DNA of 64,000 nucleotides from Hermatobates lingyangjiaoensis (taxonomy: Eukaryota > Arthropoda > Insecta > Hemiptera > Hermatobatidae). The position numbers were made by a program, and so were the translations under genes. The notes under the pieces were generated by a model. That model made no database searches. It saw only the letters and a list, made by a program, of their open reading frames with translations, and was not told the origin of the DNA. Positions 11,200 through 21,389 of this stretch are shown one piece after another. The stretch spans positions 4,715,001 to 4,779,000 of the forward strand of contig JAPFBL010000068.1 in assembly GCA_026182355.1 (NCBI GenBank), given 5' to 3'. How positions within the stretch are numbered: the first letter of the stretch is position 1; the number at the start of each line of letters is the position of its first letter.

Positions 11200-11787
11200 T
11201 ATGAACAGGCATGAGAAATCAACAAACAAGTTCTTACGCTATATGAAGCCGAGGAAAGAACTTACAAGTCAGTAAAGAGATTGGATTAGTAATGAAGAAG
11301 CAGTTCATTATCTAACTGAATTTCTTGACTCTGAATTTATTTCTCCTGGACTGCCTGCTCATGAGTAAAAACTTAAAGTAGGAGCACCAATGATGCTGCA
11401 ATTTATAGCAGTAACAAATTTCATGTTACGAAACATGAGTGACCCAAAAACTGTGCAACGGGACACGACTCTGAGTTCGTGCTCTACACAGATATGCCAT
11501 AGAGGCGGACATAATGACTGGATGTGGTATTGGGGAGTCTTCCGAACCACTGTCTGTTTCCATTCAAATGATTGCAAGGTCCCCTCAGAGTCTATTTCGC
11601 AATGACGTTAACTAAGTCGCAAAGGGAGACTTTATCTAACGCAGGAATTCAAGTTAGCGAAACCAAGTTTTTCTCACATGGTCAACTGTAGTTTACTTGC
11701 TCAATAGTCAGAGGTGTCAACTGATTGTTCTTCCATGAACCTGAAGGACAGACAGCTAATGTAGTGTATACAGAGGCATTTGTTTAA
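11200..11787 (+). pseudogene. Helitron helicase (PIF1-like) C-terminal remnant
   Basis: Peptides in shifting frames match the end of Helitron helicase: EERTYKSVKR, NEEAVHYLTEFLDS, PGLPAHE, KLKVGAPMML, then GIQVSETKFFSHGQL and finally EPEGQTANVVYTEAFV with stop TAA at 11785-11787. In intact proteins these segments flank the KVGAPVMLLRN and FSHGQLYVA(C/F)SR motifs of SF1B helicase domain 2. Several stops and frameshifts interrupt it and the Rep/HUH domain is absent. Confidence 0.75.
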
Positions 11788-11829
11788 CACTGTACTAATA
11801 ATGGTGTTTTCTACTATTCTATAATTTCT

Positions 11830-11858
11830 AATTATAGTATTAGTATAATACTATAATT
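11830..11858. repeat. Perfect 12 bp inverted repeat
   Basis: AATTATAGTATT (11830-11841), loop AGTAT, then its exact complement (11847-11858). It lies between the helicase remnant and the Helitron 3' hairpin, so it may be an extra subterminal structure of that element. Confidence 0.75.
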
Positions 11859-11896
11859 GATATGTTGGAATACCAAGTATAATAGAATTTTTGATT

Positions 11897-11922
11897 CCGT
11901 CAAAGACGGGTACATTTGCTAG
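11897..11922 (+). terminator. Helitron 3' terminal hairpin and CTAG
   Basis: Five-pair stem CCGTC/GACGG with loop AAA, a short spacer, then CTAG. In Helitrons this hairpin is thought to signal the end of strand transfer during rolling-circle transposition. Confidence 0.75.
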
Positions 11923-12083
11923 TTAGATATATAAGTGTTGTGCAGTTTCTTTTGTGATACGTATGTATATAAGTATATTTTGGGAGCAGATTTTGAGATG
12001 TTACGATATTATTAAAAATACTCGTATCATTATTATGTTACTCGTATATTAAAAACTATGCCGATTTACATTTTAAAACCTCC

Positions 12084-12727
12084 TCAAATTGGTCCTTGTT
12101 CCACACAGCAGTAGAAAGGATTAAGCAGGTTTTAATTAATAATGGTTATAGTGATAAGCACTTTGACAACCCTTTGCAGCACTACATCACCAATAGCAAA
12201 CGACAGCAGGACCAGCCAACCACCCAAGGCAGAACAGAAACAGTGCAATATAGGAATCAATTCGATAGAAACTGACGAAACAGTACTTAAGAACATTATC
12301 AAAACAAATACTAAATGCACCAATTCTGACGACCGGCTTAAGACAAGTATTTATTACAAAAGTGCCTCCACAACAAACTGAATTGTCAGAAATAACTTAC
12401 AGCAAAAGCCTCTCGTCTAGAAAAACAATGTAGTATATCATTATAATTGTAATATAGGAAACTGAGTTCCTCAAGTCATGCTATATTGGCTCGACAGTAA
12501 CAACTTTATCACGGGGGTTAACAATACCCCTCGCGGCCGGCGCTCCAAAAGATCATTCCCATAACATATATAGCCTCAAACTGAGCAAAGAAGAATTAAA
12601 CAGCAATATAGAAATTTTAAATCAAGAAAAAGACCATAGTAGACTGCAAATTTTAGAAGCCCTGTATATAAGAGAGCATAAACCCAACCTCAACAACCAG
12701 ACAACGAGTTTCATCAAACAATTTTAA
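12084..12727 (+). pseudogene. Penelope-like retroelement, C-terminal GIY-YIG region (decayed)
   Basis: In order, over shifting frames, the translation gives NWSLFHTAVERIKQVLINN and GYSDKHFDN (region after the RT core), DETVLKNIIKTNTKC, DRLKTSIYYKSAS, NNVVYHYNCNIGN, EFLKSCYIGSTVTTLSRGL, and NIEILNQEKDHSRLQILEA followed by LYIREHKPNLNNQTTS, with a stop at 12725-12727. The spaced Cys residues, the CYIGST string and the C-terminal ALYIREHKPxxNNQ pattern are typical of the GIY-YIG endonuclease domain of Penelope-like elements. At least two frameshifts are visible, one just before CYIG. It begins about 160 bp after the Helitron 3' end and is the best direct evidence for this retroelement class here. 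Confidence 0.75.
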
Positions 12728-12909
12728 AGCTACACGCAGGAAACCAACAAACAATAACACTCATTTAGCGACAGCCTCATAGTGTTTTAGTGGATTAATT
12801 AACCATAAGAATCCAACTGGTTAAATATAACCATAAGAAACTACCAGAGTAAAATACAAGGAAGTATAGCAAAAAATTGCAAGTAAATACAAAAATGAAT
12901 ACAGAAGAG

Positions 12910-12913
<4 letters not shown>

Positions 12914-12960
<47 letters not shown>
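12914..12960. repeat. (GA)n microsatellite
   Basis: Uninterrupted GA/AG dinucleotide run of about 47 bases. GAGA-type runs can bind GAGA factor in insects, but length and purity suggest a simple microsatellite. Confidence 0.95.
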
Positions 12961-12961
<1 letters not shown>

Positions 12962-12964
12962 AGA

Positions 12965-14340
12965 AAGGTTATTGGAAAAGAGTGAGAAGACAATGAAAAA
13001 TATTGACAATGACCTAGGTTATACTAAAGCAAGCAGAGCTACAAAAAACACAACAATTTATATAATTAACTGTTTATACAAATTACATTTGAAAGTTATC
13101 AACACAACAGTAGAAAAGTGAATAAACCACCCAGTATGATGAGCAGAATTACTACGAGTAGGATGGCCGGAGTCCATGTTCACATAAATCTTTTGAAAGA
13201 CACCAACTGCCCATTTATCTAGACTACTCCCTGAATTATAAGATCGATTATAACAAAAGACCTGGGCTATTACGAATCAACGTGTAAAAATAATTCTTAA
13301 TTGGGGTACTTTGCACAATGCTGCTTTCTTAATATCCAAACACAGAATAAGGAGACGCTAATCACTGTCTTTCCTACTTTTGTCCTCTGACCGAATGTGT
13401 TTGTTACTTTATCCGAATAAGGATCTTTTGCTAAACTATCCAACATACGATAATCCACAATCCCCACATGGTACATAATCACCTTTTCTTGTTATGTTTG
13501 GTAGTTTACCACCAAAGTTAAAATCATTGTAATGTCACTTTGTTTAAAAAAAAAAATGACATTTTTAAAGAGTAATGTTTTTTTAAAATTATTTTTAAAT
13601 AAATGTTTTAAAGCGCAATTAAATTTTGAATCAACACTTCTCTAAGAAGAAGCGGAACATTTAATGAAGTATCCCAAGTAAAAAGGAATCATTGAAAGAA
13701 CGCATGTTCTATGAAGAGCTGCAATGGGTGAAACATGATTCATTTGATTTACAGTGGAAATTAAAAGCGAATTCCTATTCTAGAATTCTTAAGAACTACA
13801 CCCTCCAGAATAAAACTACACTTGAAATTTTTCTAAATTATTTCTTTTAATTAAACGTGTTATTAAACTTGACAGCAGGTATCAATTGCAGCAGACAGTA
13901 AACAATCTAGTTTCTGTCTGGAACAAGTCTCGGTTTTTTTTAACCAAGTGCAAATAGTTTCAGCATTTTATTTCAACCCCACTGGGAAATTTTATTTTAT
14001 TCTTTATGCTTTAATATAAATCCTTTATGTTTCATAAACAATCTCTAATATAATTTAATATAAACAAATTTAAGAGTTGTGCAATCAAATACAGTATTTA
14101 GTAACTCAGGAAAATAGGAAGCTTCATATTTTGTTATATATTAACTCTATGCTGTAGTGATATCTTCGAATACTACCGTCAAGTCGTAAAAGAACTAGTA
14201 AAAGAATAATAACACAAACTTTCTTTTCATTATATATTTGCAAAAATTGAAATAAATTAAAATCAGTTAGAAAATGGTACTGTTAGTGAAAACATATTTG
14301 ATTAAACTTCGCCTTTCACATAAGTTGGAAGATGTTTAAG
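12965..14340. other. No recognised feature
   Basis: AT-rich with long A and T runs near 13540-13610. No coding remnant or repeat was recognised. Confidence 0.35.
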
Positions 14341-14345
14341 TATGT

Positions 14346-14647
14346 ACGAAATAGGGTATGAGGTATGACGGGCTGACATTTTATGTCGTCTGTATTTAAA
14401 AGATAAAGATTGTTGACAAAGCTAGTTTATTTTTTGCAAACAAATCATAAAAGTAAATTTTAATAATACTTTAAAATTAAAAAGGAAAAATTACTGATAT
14501 ATTTACAGAAATATTATTAAGTGGATGAGATAATAAATAGTGCTATTGATTCGATACTCGAGATTAAAGTTATTCGATGAATTATGCATGTTCAGCTGAC
14601 CACTGAGATGCTAAACCACTTTCCAAGCACCAGTGAGCTTTTGGTGC
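14346..14647 (+). repeat. R4 dispersed repeat, copy 1
   Basis: About 300 bp aligning over its full length with 15633-15927. Landmarks: ACGAAATAGGGTA, TGACATTTTATGTCGTCTG, TTGTTGACAAAGCTAGTTTA, GATACTCGAGATTAAA, ATGTTCAGCT and CCACTGAGATGC. Both copies end near TTTTGGTG. It has no coding potential that I recognise, and the mechanism of spread is unknown. Confidence 0.85.
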
Positions 14648-14649
14648 TC

Positions 14650-15580
14650 AGAGGAGTGCTTGAGGAGTTATCTTCCCACGGAACCCTGTTCTACGGTGAT
14701 AAGGAAATAGGCCCTGCCAGTGTTGGGCTCATTTCCTGCACACTCCAGTCCACCCAACTTCATTTCCTCACCCCGCATGCAGCAACCCCAACCTGCTACC
14801 AGACAAACGAATTATCAACACTACGAGAGAAATAATTAAATTGTGATTACAATGGAAAGGGAGGTCTAAGTAATAAACTTCACCAACTCATAAGGGAGTT
14901 CCCCAAACTCTTAAAAGATTTAGATTAAAAAACAGAAAGACGAATAAAATCCCAGTAGCTATGTTATGACAGACTTCAGATTGAAACTTAAAATTTCATT
15001 TGCTCAACTTGATTAATAAAAAATACAAGATTAAATCACTCAAGAGTACTGATTAGAAATAAAAGAGGTTAAGTGACACGAAAATAAAACTATTGAAAAA
15101 AAAACTGGAAGTAATAAGTAAAAAAATAGTCAATGCAGAAGCTGCTGCAAATGTCAATTCACTAGGTTTAAGATATTTGCAGCCACCTTAAAACAACATA
15201 AAAACTCATGACTAAGCAGCCCTTCATTCCAGATAAACGCTGAAGTATAGAGAAACAATTGTTAAAAGATAGTTCAATATTAAAAAGGATAAACAGAATA
15301 GGCTCTATATTAGTGCAGCAAACTGAGATGAATGGTGGACCGTCGTTATTTATAGTGACTCTAGGGACCAGGATAAACTACAAATCCAGCCTTCCATATG
15401 AAGAAACTACTGCCTCCTGATTATATGATTCAGCCATGATGAAAAATGTATGCCGAATCATAAATGAGCCACACTGTCACCTCTTGAAACACGTCAAAAC
15501 ACTTTAAGCCACCTATAGCTGTGAGCACTGGAGTAAACACTGGAGGATGGTGAAGTCCGGTAGTAGTGGTGAAGGTTCAA
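14650..15580. other. GC-balanced strip then no recognised feature
   Basis: 14650-14835 is less AT-rich and holds the rest of an 83-codon open frame starting at 14584 inside the R4 copy. It shows no known domain, so I do not call it a gene. The remainder is AT-rich and featureless. Confidence 0.3.
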
Positions 15581-15584
15581 GGCT

Positions 15585-15632
15585 GAGATGATAAGGTCTT
15601 GACGGATTTACATGGCTTGAGGTCCCCAAAGC
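15585..15632 (+). repeat. R1 dispersed repeat, left part, interrupted by R4
   Basis: CTTGACGGATTTACATGG followed by CTTGAGGTCCCCAAAG is the R1 terminal core. The rest of R1 resumes at about 15973, so the R4 copy between them was inserted into this R1 element. Confidence 0.7.
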
Positions 15633-15972
15633 ACGAAATAGGGTACGACGTATGACGGTCTGACATTTTATGTCGTCTGCATTTAAAAGATAAACATTGT
15701 TGACAAAGCTAGTTTACTTTTTGCAAACTAATCATAAAAGTAAATTTAAACTTTAAAATTACAGGGGAAAATTTCCCGAAATTTTTACGGAAATATTATT
15801 AATGCATGAGATAGTAAATAGAGTTATTGATTAGATACTCGAGATTAAATTTATATGATGAATTATGAATGTTCAGCTTACCACTGAGATGCAAAACCAC
15901 TTTCCTAGTACCAGTGAGGTTTTGGTGACTATATCAAACACTACTTTACCTACTAGTATCAAAACTAGAGCC
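15633..15972 (+). repeat. R4 dispersed repeat, copy 2, nested in R1
   Basis: Starts ACGAAATAGGGTACG and follows copy 1 at 14346 to about 15927. The last part (15954-15978) forms the hairpin ATCAAAACTA-GAGCC-TAGTTTTGAT. R1 sequence lies on both sides, which dates this insertion after the R1 copy. Confidence 0.75.
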
Positions 15973-16060
15973 TAGTTTTGATAGATGCTGTATACGTGTG
16001 TCTGGGTATCAAAAAGTTTATTGCTACAGGTCCGTGTGACGAACCACATCCAAATTTTAC
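15973..16060 (+). repeat. R1 dispersed repeat, right part
   Basis: TATACGTGTGTCTGG, TATCAAAAAGTTTAT, TGCTACAGGTCC and CCACATCCAAATTTTA follow the order of R1 copies elsewhere (for example 60290-60350, and the reverse complement of 55600-55700). Confidence 0.6.
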
Positions 16061-16069
16061 TAAACATTC

Positions 16070-16755
16070 GGTCGGCCCTAGACTGAGGTTTTGCCCTATT
16101 GTTTTTAGGCAATATGATGTCAATTATTTTGTCAAGAACTGTTTTCAGTTGTCATTTTTTCCCTAAATTACGAAGTTTTCGATTTTGAACCTTTGGGATT
16201 ATTATGTAACCGACAAAAGAAATACCTGAAAAAAACTGTAGAATTTTTAAATAACTGGAAAGGAGAGTTTCATATAGTATGTAAAATTTTTGACTTATGT
16301 TAGATTCTGCAAATGGGTGCGATAGTCAGACCATTTGATGAATCGATATGAAATTATATCCAAATATACCCTGTTGGGATATAGAGATAAGCTGAATACC
16401 TTCTAAAGAATCCACATGGATTGAAATGGGAGTTGTGGAATATATTATGATTTCAGAAAATGTTTTTTTTAACAATAAACGGCAAAAACAAAAAAAAATA
16501 GAATTCATCAAAAAATCTTTAAAAACTAGGAATCTAAAAACAAATGTCAATGACTGCATAACGCAAATTGCTAAGAACCGAAAACGTATACTGGAATAAT
16601 GTATAACCTTCTGTGTTTGCCTTGTTTTTTTACATTGACTCAGATATTTTTTAACAGAATCTAATCAATCCTAAATCTTGCTTTAAGGATTAATAGAATA
16701 AATTTGAAATAATTTCAGCAGTTAATATAATAAGTAAGGACAATAAAAGTCTTAA
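16070..16755. other. No recognised feature
   Basis: AT-rich DNA with A-tracts near 16480-16530. No coding or repeat structure was recognised. Confidence 0.35.
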
Positions 16756-16764
16756 AACTATAAA

Positions 16765-17200
16765 ATGAAATTAATCGGGCATAAAGTTCTTAGTGAATGG
16801 TGTAGCAATGAACTCCATTGCTTTGGTAATATTGGAGCATTGCAGTGTGTTAATAATGTAGCATAGTATATCAATAAAGGTGTGGATATGAATCCAAACC
16901 TAAAATGGTCTTTACATTTCTCAAGGAGAAAAAAATGTGAATTTAAAATTAATAAAAATACGGACATATTCTTGGAGTCTCTTTAAATGAAAGACTAAAT
17001 TGAAAAACCATGTAACAGATTCAATTGCAAAGGGTACAAAAGCAATATTCTACTATATGTGATTTATTCGTGGAGCAAGAGACTTAATACCAAATCTTAA
17101 CTGTGCCTCCACAAATGTATTATTACTGTTATTCTAAGCCAATGTATCATATGCTTCGGTTGGTATACTAAAACAAAGTTTGTCTAGTGGTAACTAGACC
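16765..17200 (+). pseudogene. Jockey-like non-LTR retrotransposon RT fragment (decayed)
   Basis: In shifting frames the plus strand reads VDMNPNLKWSLHFSRRKK, then a segment like LGVSLNERLNWKNHVTDSI, AKGTKAIFYYM, GARDLIPNLNC and SQCIICFGWYTKT. This matches the end of the RT domain of jockey-type elements: NPxKT, FTRKRK, YLGVxLDxxLxWxxH, KGTxAL and the VRPIxxYGxxVW stretch. Multiple frameshifts are present. The catalytic Asp pair would lie upstream and was not recognised. A 30 bp piece of it (16882-16914) recurs at 17238-17270. Confidence 0.7.
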
Positions 17201-17237
17201 AATGACTATCTGGGTCTGGTGATGGAAAAACTATTAG

Positions 17238-17270
17238 GTGGATATAAATCCAAACCTAAAATGGTCATTA
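17238..17270 (+). repeat. Short direct duplication of RT-fragment sequence
   Basis: GATATAAATCCAAACC and TAAAATGGTCAT repeat 16886-16914 with one or two changes, about 356 bp downstream. It may be the start of a second, shorter copy of the same retroelement or a template-switch scar. Confidence 0.7.
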
Positions 17271-17545
17271 AATTATCCATTAAATAAATAGATATTTTTA
17301 TCACGAATGATTAATTTTCAGTCTATTGCGACTGATACAAAATGAAATGGGAGATAATACGTTCAACATTTGAATAGAATGTAACATTCATAAGTTACCT
17401 GAAAACAAGGGAATACTCAGGAATAAAGTAGTTTCCGTTAGGAAAAGGTTGAATAAAACAAACATCCTGCAGTCTCGAGCATTGTTGCTCTGCACACCTC
17501 AGGTTCTATAGGAGTGTAATACATGTAGGACGAAGAAGAAAGGAG

Positions 17546-17740
17546 ATAAAATATGGCTCAAATAGCCGGGTCCAATTTAATTTGAATAGTTCATTCCCAA
17601 CGAACTGAACTTTATAAGAAATTACTATTCCTTAAAATGATACGTTTAAAAATATAAGTAAAATATCTGTCCGGAATTTGTTTTCTTAGCTACAGCTTAT
17701 GTCAGCTGTAATTAACACCATACAGAGAATGCAGGCTGTC
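17546..17740 (+). repeat. R5 dispersed repeat, copy 1
   Basis: Aligns with 26515-26730 and 62740-62935. Shared landmarks are CATTCC(A/C)A(A/C)(C/T)GAA(C/T)TG, GGAATTTGTTTTCTTA-like sequence, ACTTATGTNNG and GTAATTAACACCATAC, then GAATGCAG. The copies are diverged and may be remains of a coding region, but I cannot name the protein. Confidence 0.5.
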
Positions 17741-17959
17741 TGTCCTGATCACATCTACACCATTGATCACAATCTATCTGATGCAATGCAATCGCCTAAA
17801 GTCAATACATATTTTTGGTAAATCATTTCTAAAAGGAACAGAAGTGAGTGATACTTCTCTAGAGAGAATTGTGAAGTTCCCTAAAGAACTTAAAACCTGA
17901 AGTTGAATTTAGAAGTTGCCTGGAAAAGGTATTTAAATTTGAGGAATTAGTGGAGTTGG

Positions 17960-19005
17960 ACGGAATTACAGTAAGAAATAATACACTTAATAATACCTTT
18001 TCGATACAACCTATTCTTTTGTGGACTAAGCCTTTAGGCTAGTCAGGGATACATTACTAGTGTAATAACAGTTAATGCTCTTTATTTTAAATAAGTAAAA
18101 CGTCGAAATGTATTTAGAACGTGAGATCACAGCACGAATTACGTCCCATTTAGGACGTCATGGAACGTCACCAGAAGTAGGGATATATTAGGAGTCACAC
18201 CACAAAAAAAACAGACTTTACGGTATGCTTCTCTTGCACGATGCCGAATGTCATATTAAGTCACATTGTCTACTATTAGAATAACGAACAACGAGTAAAT
18301 CTACATGTGCGAATTTTAAAACATAAATGTTAAAATTTCGAAATAGTTTTACTTTGTGATATCACTGCTTCTTGTTTTAAACAATCTAAAATGATTCTTT
18401 TGAGGTGAACAAAAGGATTTAATAGTTAATAAGAAGGAAAGCCGTTAGCTAGGAGCAATTAGGTGTAATCAAACCCCACCGAGGACGGCACACGCTGCCA
18501 CTAAGCCTGAAGGCCCAGTACTGGCCGTAGTCCACAGTAATCCTTGGCTCAAGCGGTCGACACAGCAAGTTAATCCGAGACCCTACCTTCACTTTAATCT
18601 TCACATCACACATAACTACACTAACAGTTATTTGGGTTAACTGAACATTCTATAGCATAGTTTTATGATACTTGAATTAGAAACAAAATATTAACATCTT
18701 CTCAACCAACCTTACAAAATTTTTACTATTACTAACAATAAACAATATTAATCAACATCAACTCTAACCAATTACTGAGAGGAATTTTCAAAAACAAATC
18801 TTAGTCCATAAACGAAGAACATTTTTATTCTTATAATAATAATTCGTGGGATCAATTTTAATTTTATTCCAGAATCATTGGATTAAAAATTATTAGAAAG
18901 ATAAAATGTATCTGTCTTTTGATATTAGTCGCTACTAGTTTATAACAAGTATAAATATTAAATATATAGTAGAAAGAATATATATATATTTTGCCTCGGC
19001 AAAAG
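17960..19005. other. No recognised feature
   Basis: Contains a GC-richer strip at 18470-18590 (CACACGCTGCCAC, CTGAAGGCCC) without a recognisable motif set. The rest is AT-rich. Confidence 0.3.
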
Positions 19006-19009
19006 AGTG

Positions 19010-19380
19010 CTGAGTGTCCTAGAGGAAAATAGTGTTTTTTGTCCCATCACCTACTCCCGGTCTCGATCAACAATATTGTGGAGATATCACCCTTCTTCCA
19101 CTATCCTGTAAGGTCCAAAATCTCATTGGTTACAACGGTACGTTTTACTTAGCGACTCCTCGTGCACTTGGTGAAGGGATGTGCGCAGCCTGAACAGTAG
19201 TACTACCTCTGTCCGGCCAATGGGAGACGGCAGAGTGCTGTGATGCCAGAGCGCCGAGCGAATGAGAGCGCAGCATAAAATCTAATTGTTAATAATGACT
19301 AATAATGACCGTCATTATTGCAGTGTCAATAATGGCTAACTGATATGTACTTAAATAAATAAACATTTCTTAGAATGAAC
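19010..19380 (+). promoter_or_regulatory. Promoter-like GC island with CCAAT boxes
   Basis: The island has an inverted CCAAT box (CATTGGTTAC near 19124), a direct CCAAT (19217-19221), several CG-containing 8-mers, and ATAAAA at 19275-19280, about 55 bp after the second CCAAT box. This order resembles a metazoan promoter pointing right, toward the 95-codon frame starting at 19385. No transcript evidence is available. Confidence 0.25.
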
Positions 19381-19384
19381 TTTA

Positions 19385-19672
19385 ATGTATGGTTTGTTAC
19401 AAATCTTGTATCAAAGAAAAGGAACTACATTTTTTACACACGACGCCTCTGCCAGGATTGCAGCCTATGATGAAGTGAGGGGATGTGATTCAGCCATGGA
19501 AGAGAAAGAGTCCATGGATGAGCGCCTTCCGGTGAAGGCTGATTCAGGCCAGTTCGTGACGGGAAAAGAGACGATAACTGTCCGAGTCACTCTGAACGCG
19601 ATGGCTGCAGCAATGTGTCACGTCTCCTCTTCAGCCACAGCCTCCTGCCTTCGCTCTTATTCACACAATTAA
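19385..19672 (+). CDS. Unrecognised 95-codon open frame (uncertain)
   Basis: Starts with ATG and ends with TAA. It is unusual for this window in being GC-balanced, rich in Ala, Ser, Glu and Thr (for example DEVRGCDSAMEEKESMDER) and lying just after a promoter-like island. No domain, signal peptide or membrane segment is evident. It could be a first exon, a conserved noncoding region that happens to be open, or chance. I would not call it a gene without transcript support. Confidence 0.2.
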   Translation: MYGLLQILYQRKGTTFFTHDASARIAAYDEVRGCDSAMEEKESMDERLPVKADSGQFVTGKETITVRVTLNAMAAAMCHVSSSATASCLRSYSHN

Positions 19673-19699
19673 CCACACCATTCAATCACACCTACCGAG

Positions 19700-20275
19700 T
19701 TTAAAGCATACCTCCTACTCCTTTCAAGAAGGATAGCACTACAAAATCATTTTTATAAGCCACTACTCTTCTACCCATCTGTGATCAGATAACGGCTTCT
19801 CAAAAATCACAGTTTTTACAAAGAATTAAAATCAATTATATTGCATAAATATCTATCAAAAATAATTCTACAAGAACAGTTCTGACTAGTGATACTAACA
19901 TTTGGTAGTCATCTGCGGCGACACGTACAACCCTGAACATGTGCGGGTACGTTAAAGGAGTTTTTTCTCTCAAACCTGCTTTATAGAATGAAAAATACCT
20001 CGGCCTTATCAATGGGCACAGAAACCTTAGAATAGACAAGACAGACCTCAGTAATGTATTCATAGTTGTAAGATGGAAGGAAGTCATTCTATAAACTAAA
20101 GGAGTTAGTTGATTAACAGTTCAAAGAACATCACATCTAAAAACGAGATTGAAAAGGTTACTACCTATAAAAAATTAAGCTATACGCTGTTTAACCAGTA
20201 TTGTTATAACAAATTTAAATATATGAACATAATAATTAAACAGAATAAAAAAAAATTGATGACCTCTTAAAACAT
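19700..20275. other. No recognised feature
   Basis: An 83-codon minus frame at 19836-20087 has no recognisable domain. AT-rich otherwise. Confidence 0.3.
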
Positions 20276-20291
20276 TGGAGCACGTGACACG

Positions 20292-20390
20292 CCACCAACA
20301 TATACGTATTTATATATATATATATATTGGTGGTTATTATATAAATATATATATATATATATATATGGTTATATATATAGTTATTACATA
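20292..20390. repeat. AT microsatellite cluster with small inverted repeat
   Basis: Two (TA)n runs separated by TTGGTGGTTATTATATAAA. The flanking CCACCAA (20292-20298) and TTGGTGG (20327-20333) pair across the first run. Confidence 0.9.
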
Positions 20391-20557
20391 ACTAAATATT
20401 ATATCTAGTATTTAATGAATGGTCAACTTCTTTAAAAAACCAATACAACCAAAAAACTTAGAGAAGTTTTCCAACTGATGATGAATTTTGTAATCATTAA
20501 TCTTCATTTGCCAGCACTAACTCAAAACAATAGTTCCCAAAATCAATACTAAAAGTT

Positions 20558-20600
20558 TCGAGTGGCCTACACTCAACTTTTCCATAAGTAAAGATAATAT
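20558..20600 (+). repeat. R3 dispersed repeat, 5' end fragment
   Basis: GTGGCCTACACTCAACTTTT and CATAAGTAAA match the beginning of R3 at 47431 and 50611. Confidence 0.6.
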
Positions 20601-20699
20601 CAAATTAATTGACAACTAATTGAATATTGGTTTATTTTTCCGTGGCTATCGTGTAGACATATCAAACCACTGATAATCAATTGTGATACACTTTCTTTA

Positions 20700-21045
20700 A
20701 ATACGGTAATAATTATTCATCACTTATAAGAAACTTGAAATATTTTATAAATGAGATATTATTAAACAAGGGGCATAAATCTCCTCTACTCGTACATTCT
20801 GCAGCACTGTCATCCACCACTGTCATATTGTATATCCCAATGACAATTCTAAGTTCTTTACTTGAATTCATAATTATTCCTAGAGAAGTATCTCTTACCT
20901 CTATTGGTTTGAGGTATCGACTGAAAACAATCTTCACCACTTCAATGCTTTTTACTCTCATTAAGATACAATGTGATCAAAGTGTCTCCACCTTCAAGAT
21001 AGGGAGTCTAATATCTTCATATGACGCTAAGTACTTTCCAATGAT
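20700..21045. other. Overlapping short frames on both strands, not supported
   Basis: Open frames occur on both strands (20735-21049 plus; 20713-20961 minus). Neither shows a recognisable domain. The plus frame runs into the R1 copy that starts at about 21050. Confidence 0.25.
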
Positions 21046-21049
21046 GTAA

Positions 21050-21383
21050 AGTGCCTCAAAACAATAGGGAACATCTACACTATATGATCCATTTTTGTGT
21101 AAAATATGAATCTTATGGGTGTGGCCTGCAGAGGTCCCACAAAAATTTTTAATGTACACCCACCAACACCTGAATATGCTGTAGTCAAAATAACATGCTA
21201 CCTCTAAACACCATAGATTTTTTCATATTATTACAATTTTTATTTCACAAACATAAACACACATACACGTCACCATATCATCAAAAAATGTCTAAAAAGT
21301 ACTTTAGAGATCTCAAGACATGTAAATCGGTCAAAACCTCAATATAGAATTTTTTCATGCTTACTATATTTTAATTATAGTAA
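21050..21383 (-). repeat. R1 dispersed repeat, long copy
   Basis: The reverse complement reads from a terminal hairpin TTACTATA...TATAGTAA (21361-21383) through GCATGAAAAAATTC, GACCGATTTACATGTCTTGA, GATCTCTAAAGTACTTTTTA, GACATTTTTTGATGATATGG to TTACACAAAAATGGATCAT and GTAGATGTTCC. These blocks recur in the same order in the other R1 copies. It has no coding capacity that I recognise. Confidence 0.8.
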
Positions 21384-21389
21384 ATTAAA

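Larger units (their letters stand above)
10572..11922 (+). mobile_element. Helitron rolling-circle transposon, internally decayed
   Basis: The 3' end shows the diagnostic structure: a hairpin CCGTC-AAA-GACGG (11897-11909), ten bases later the terminal CTAG (11919-11922), followed by T. A plausible 5' end begins with TC at 10572, preceded by A, giving the A|TC...CTAG|T insertion pattern typical of Helitrons. The 5' part includes ATAAAATAATG and TGTCTGTAC, which resemble Helitron starts. Inside are two tandem repeat units and the C-terminal part of a PIF1-type helicase with stops. At 1351 bp it is far below an autonomous element (usually 5 kb or more), so it is a deletion derivative. The 5' boundary is less certain than the 3' one. 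Confidence 0.75.

Noticed and set aside
11359..11605. Opposite-strand frames of about 72 codons each
   Set aside because: They lie in the decayed Helitron helicase region; only the plus-strand pieces match a protein family.
12821..13009. Open frame rich in SLSLSLS
   Set aside because: Reverse translation of the (GA)n microsatellite.
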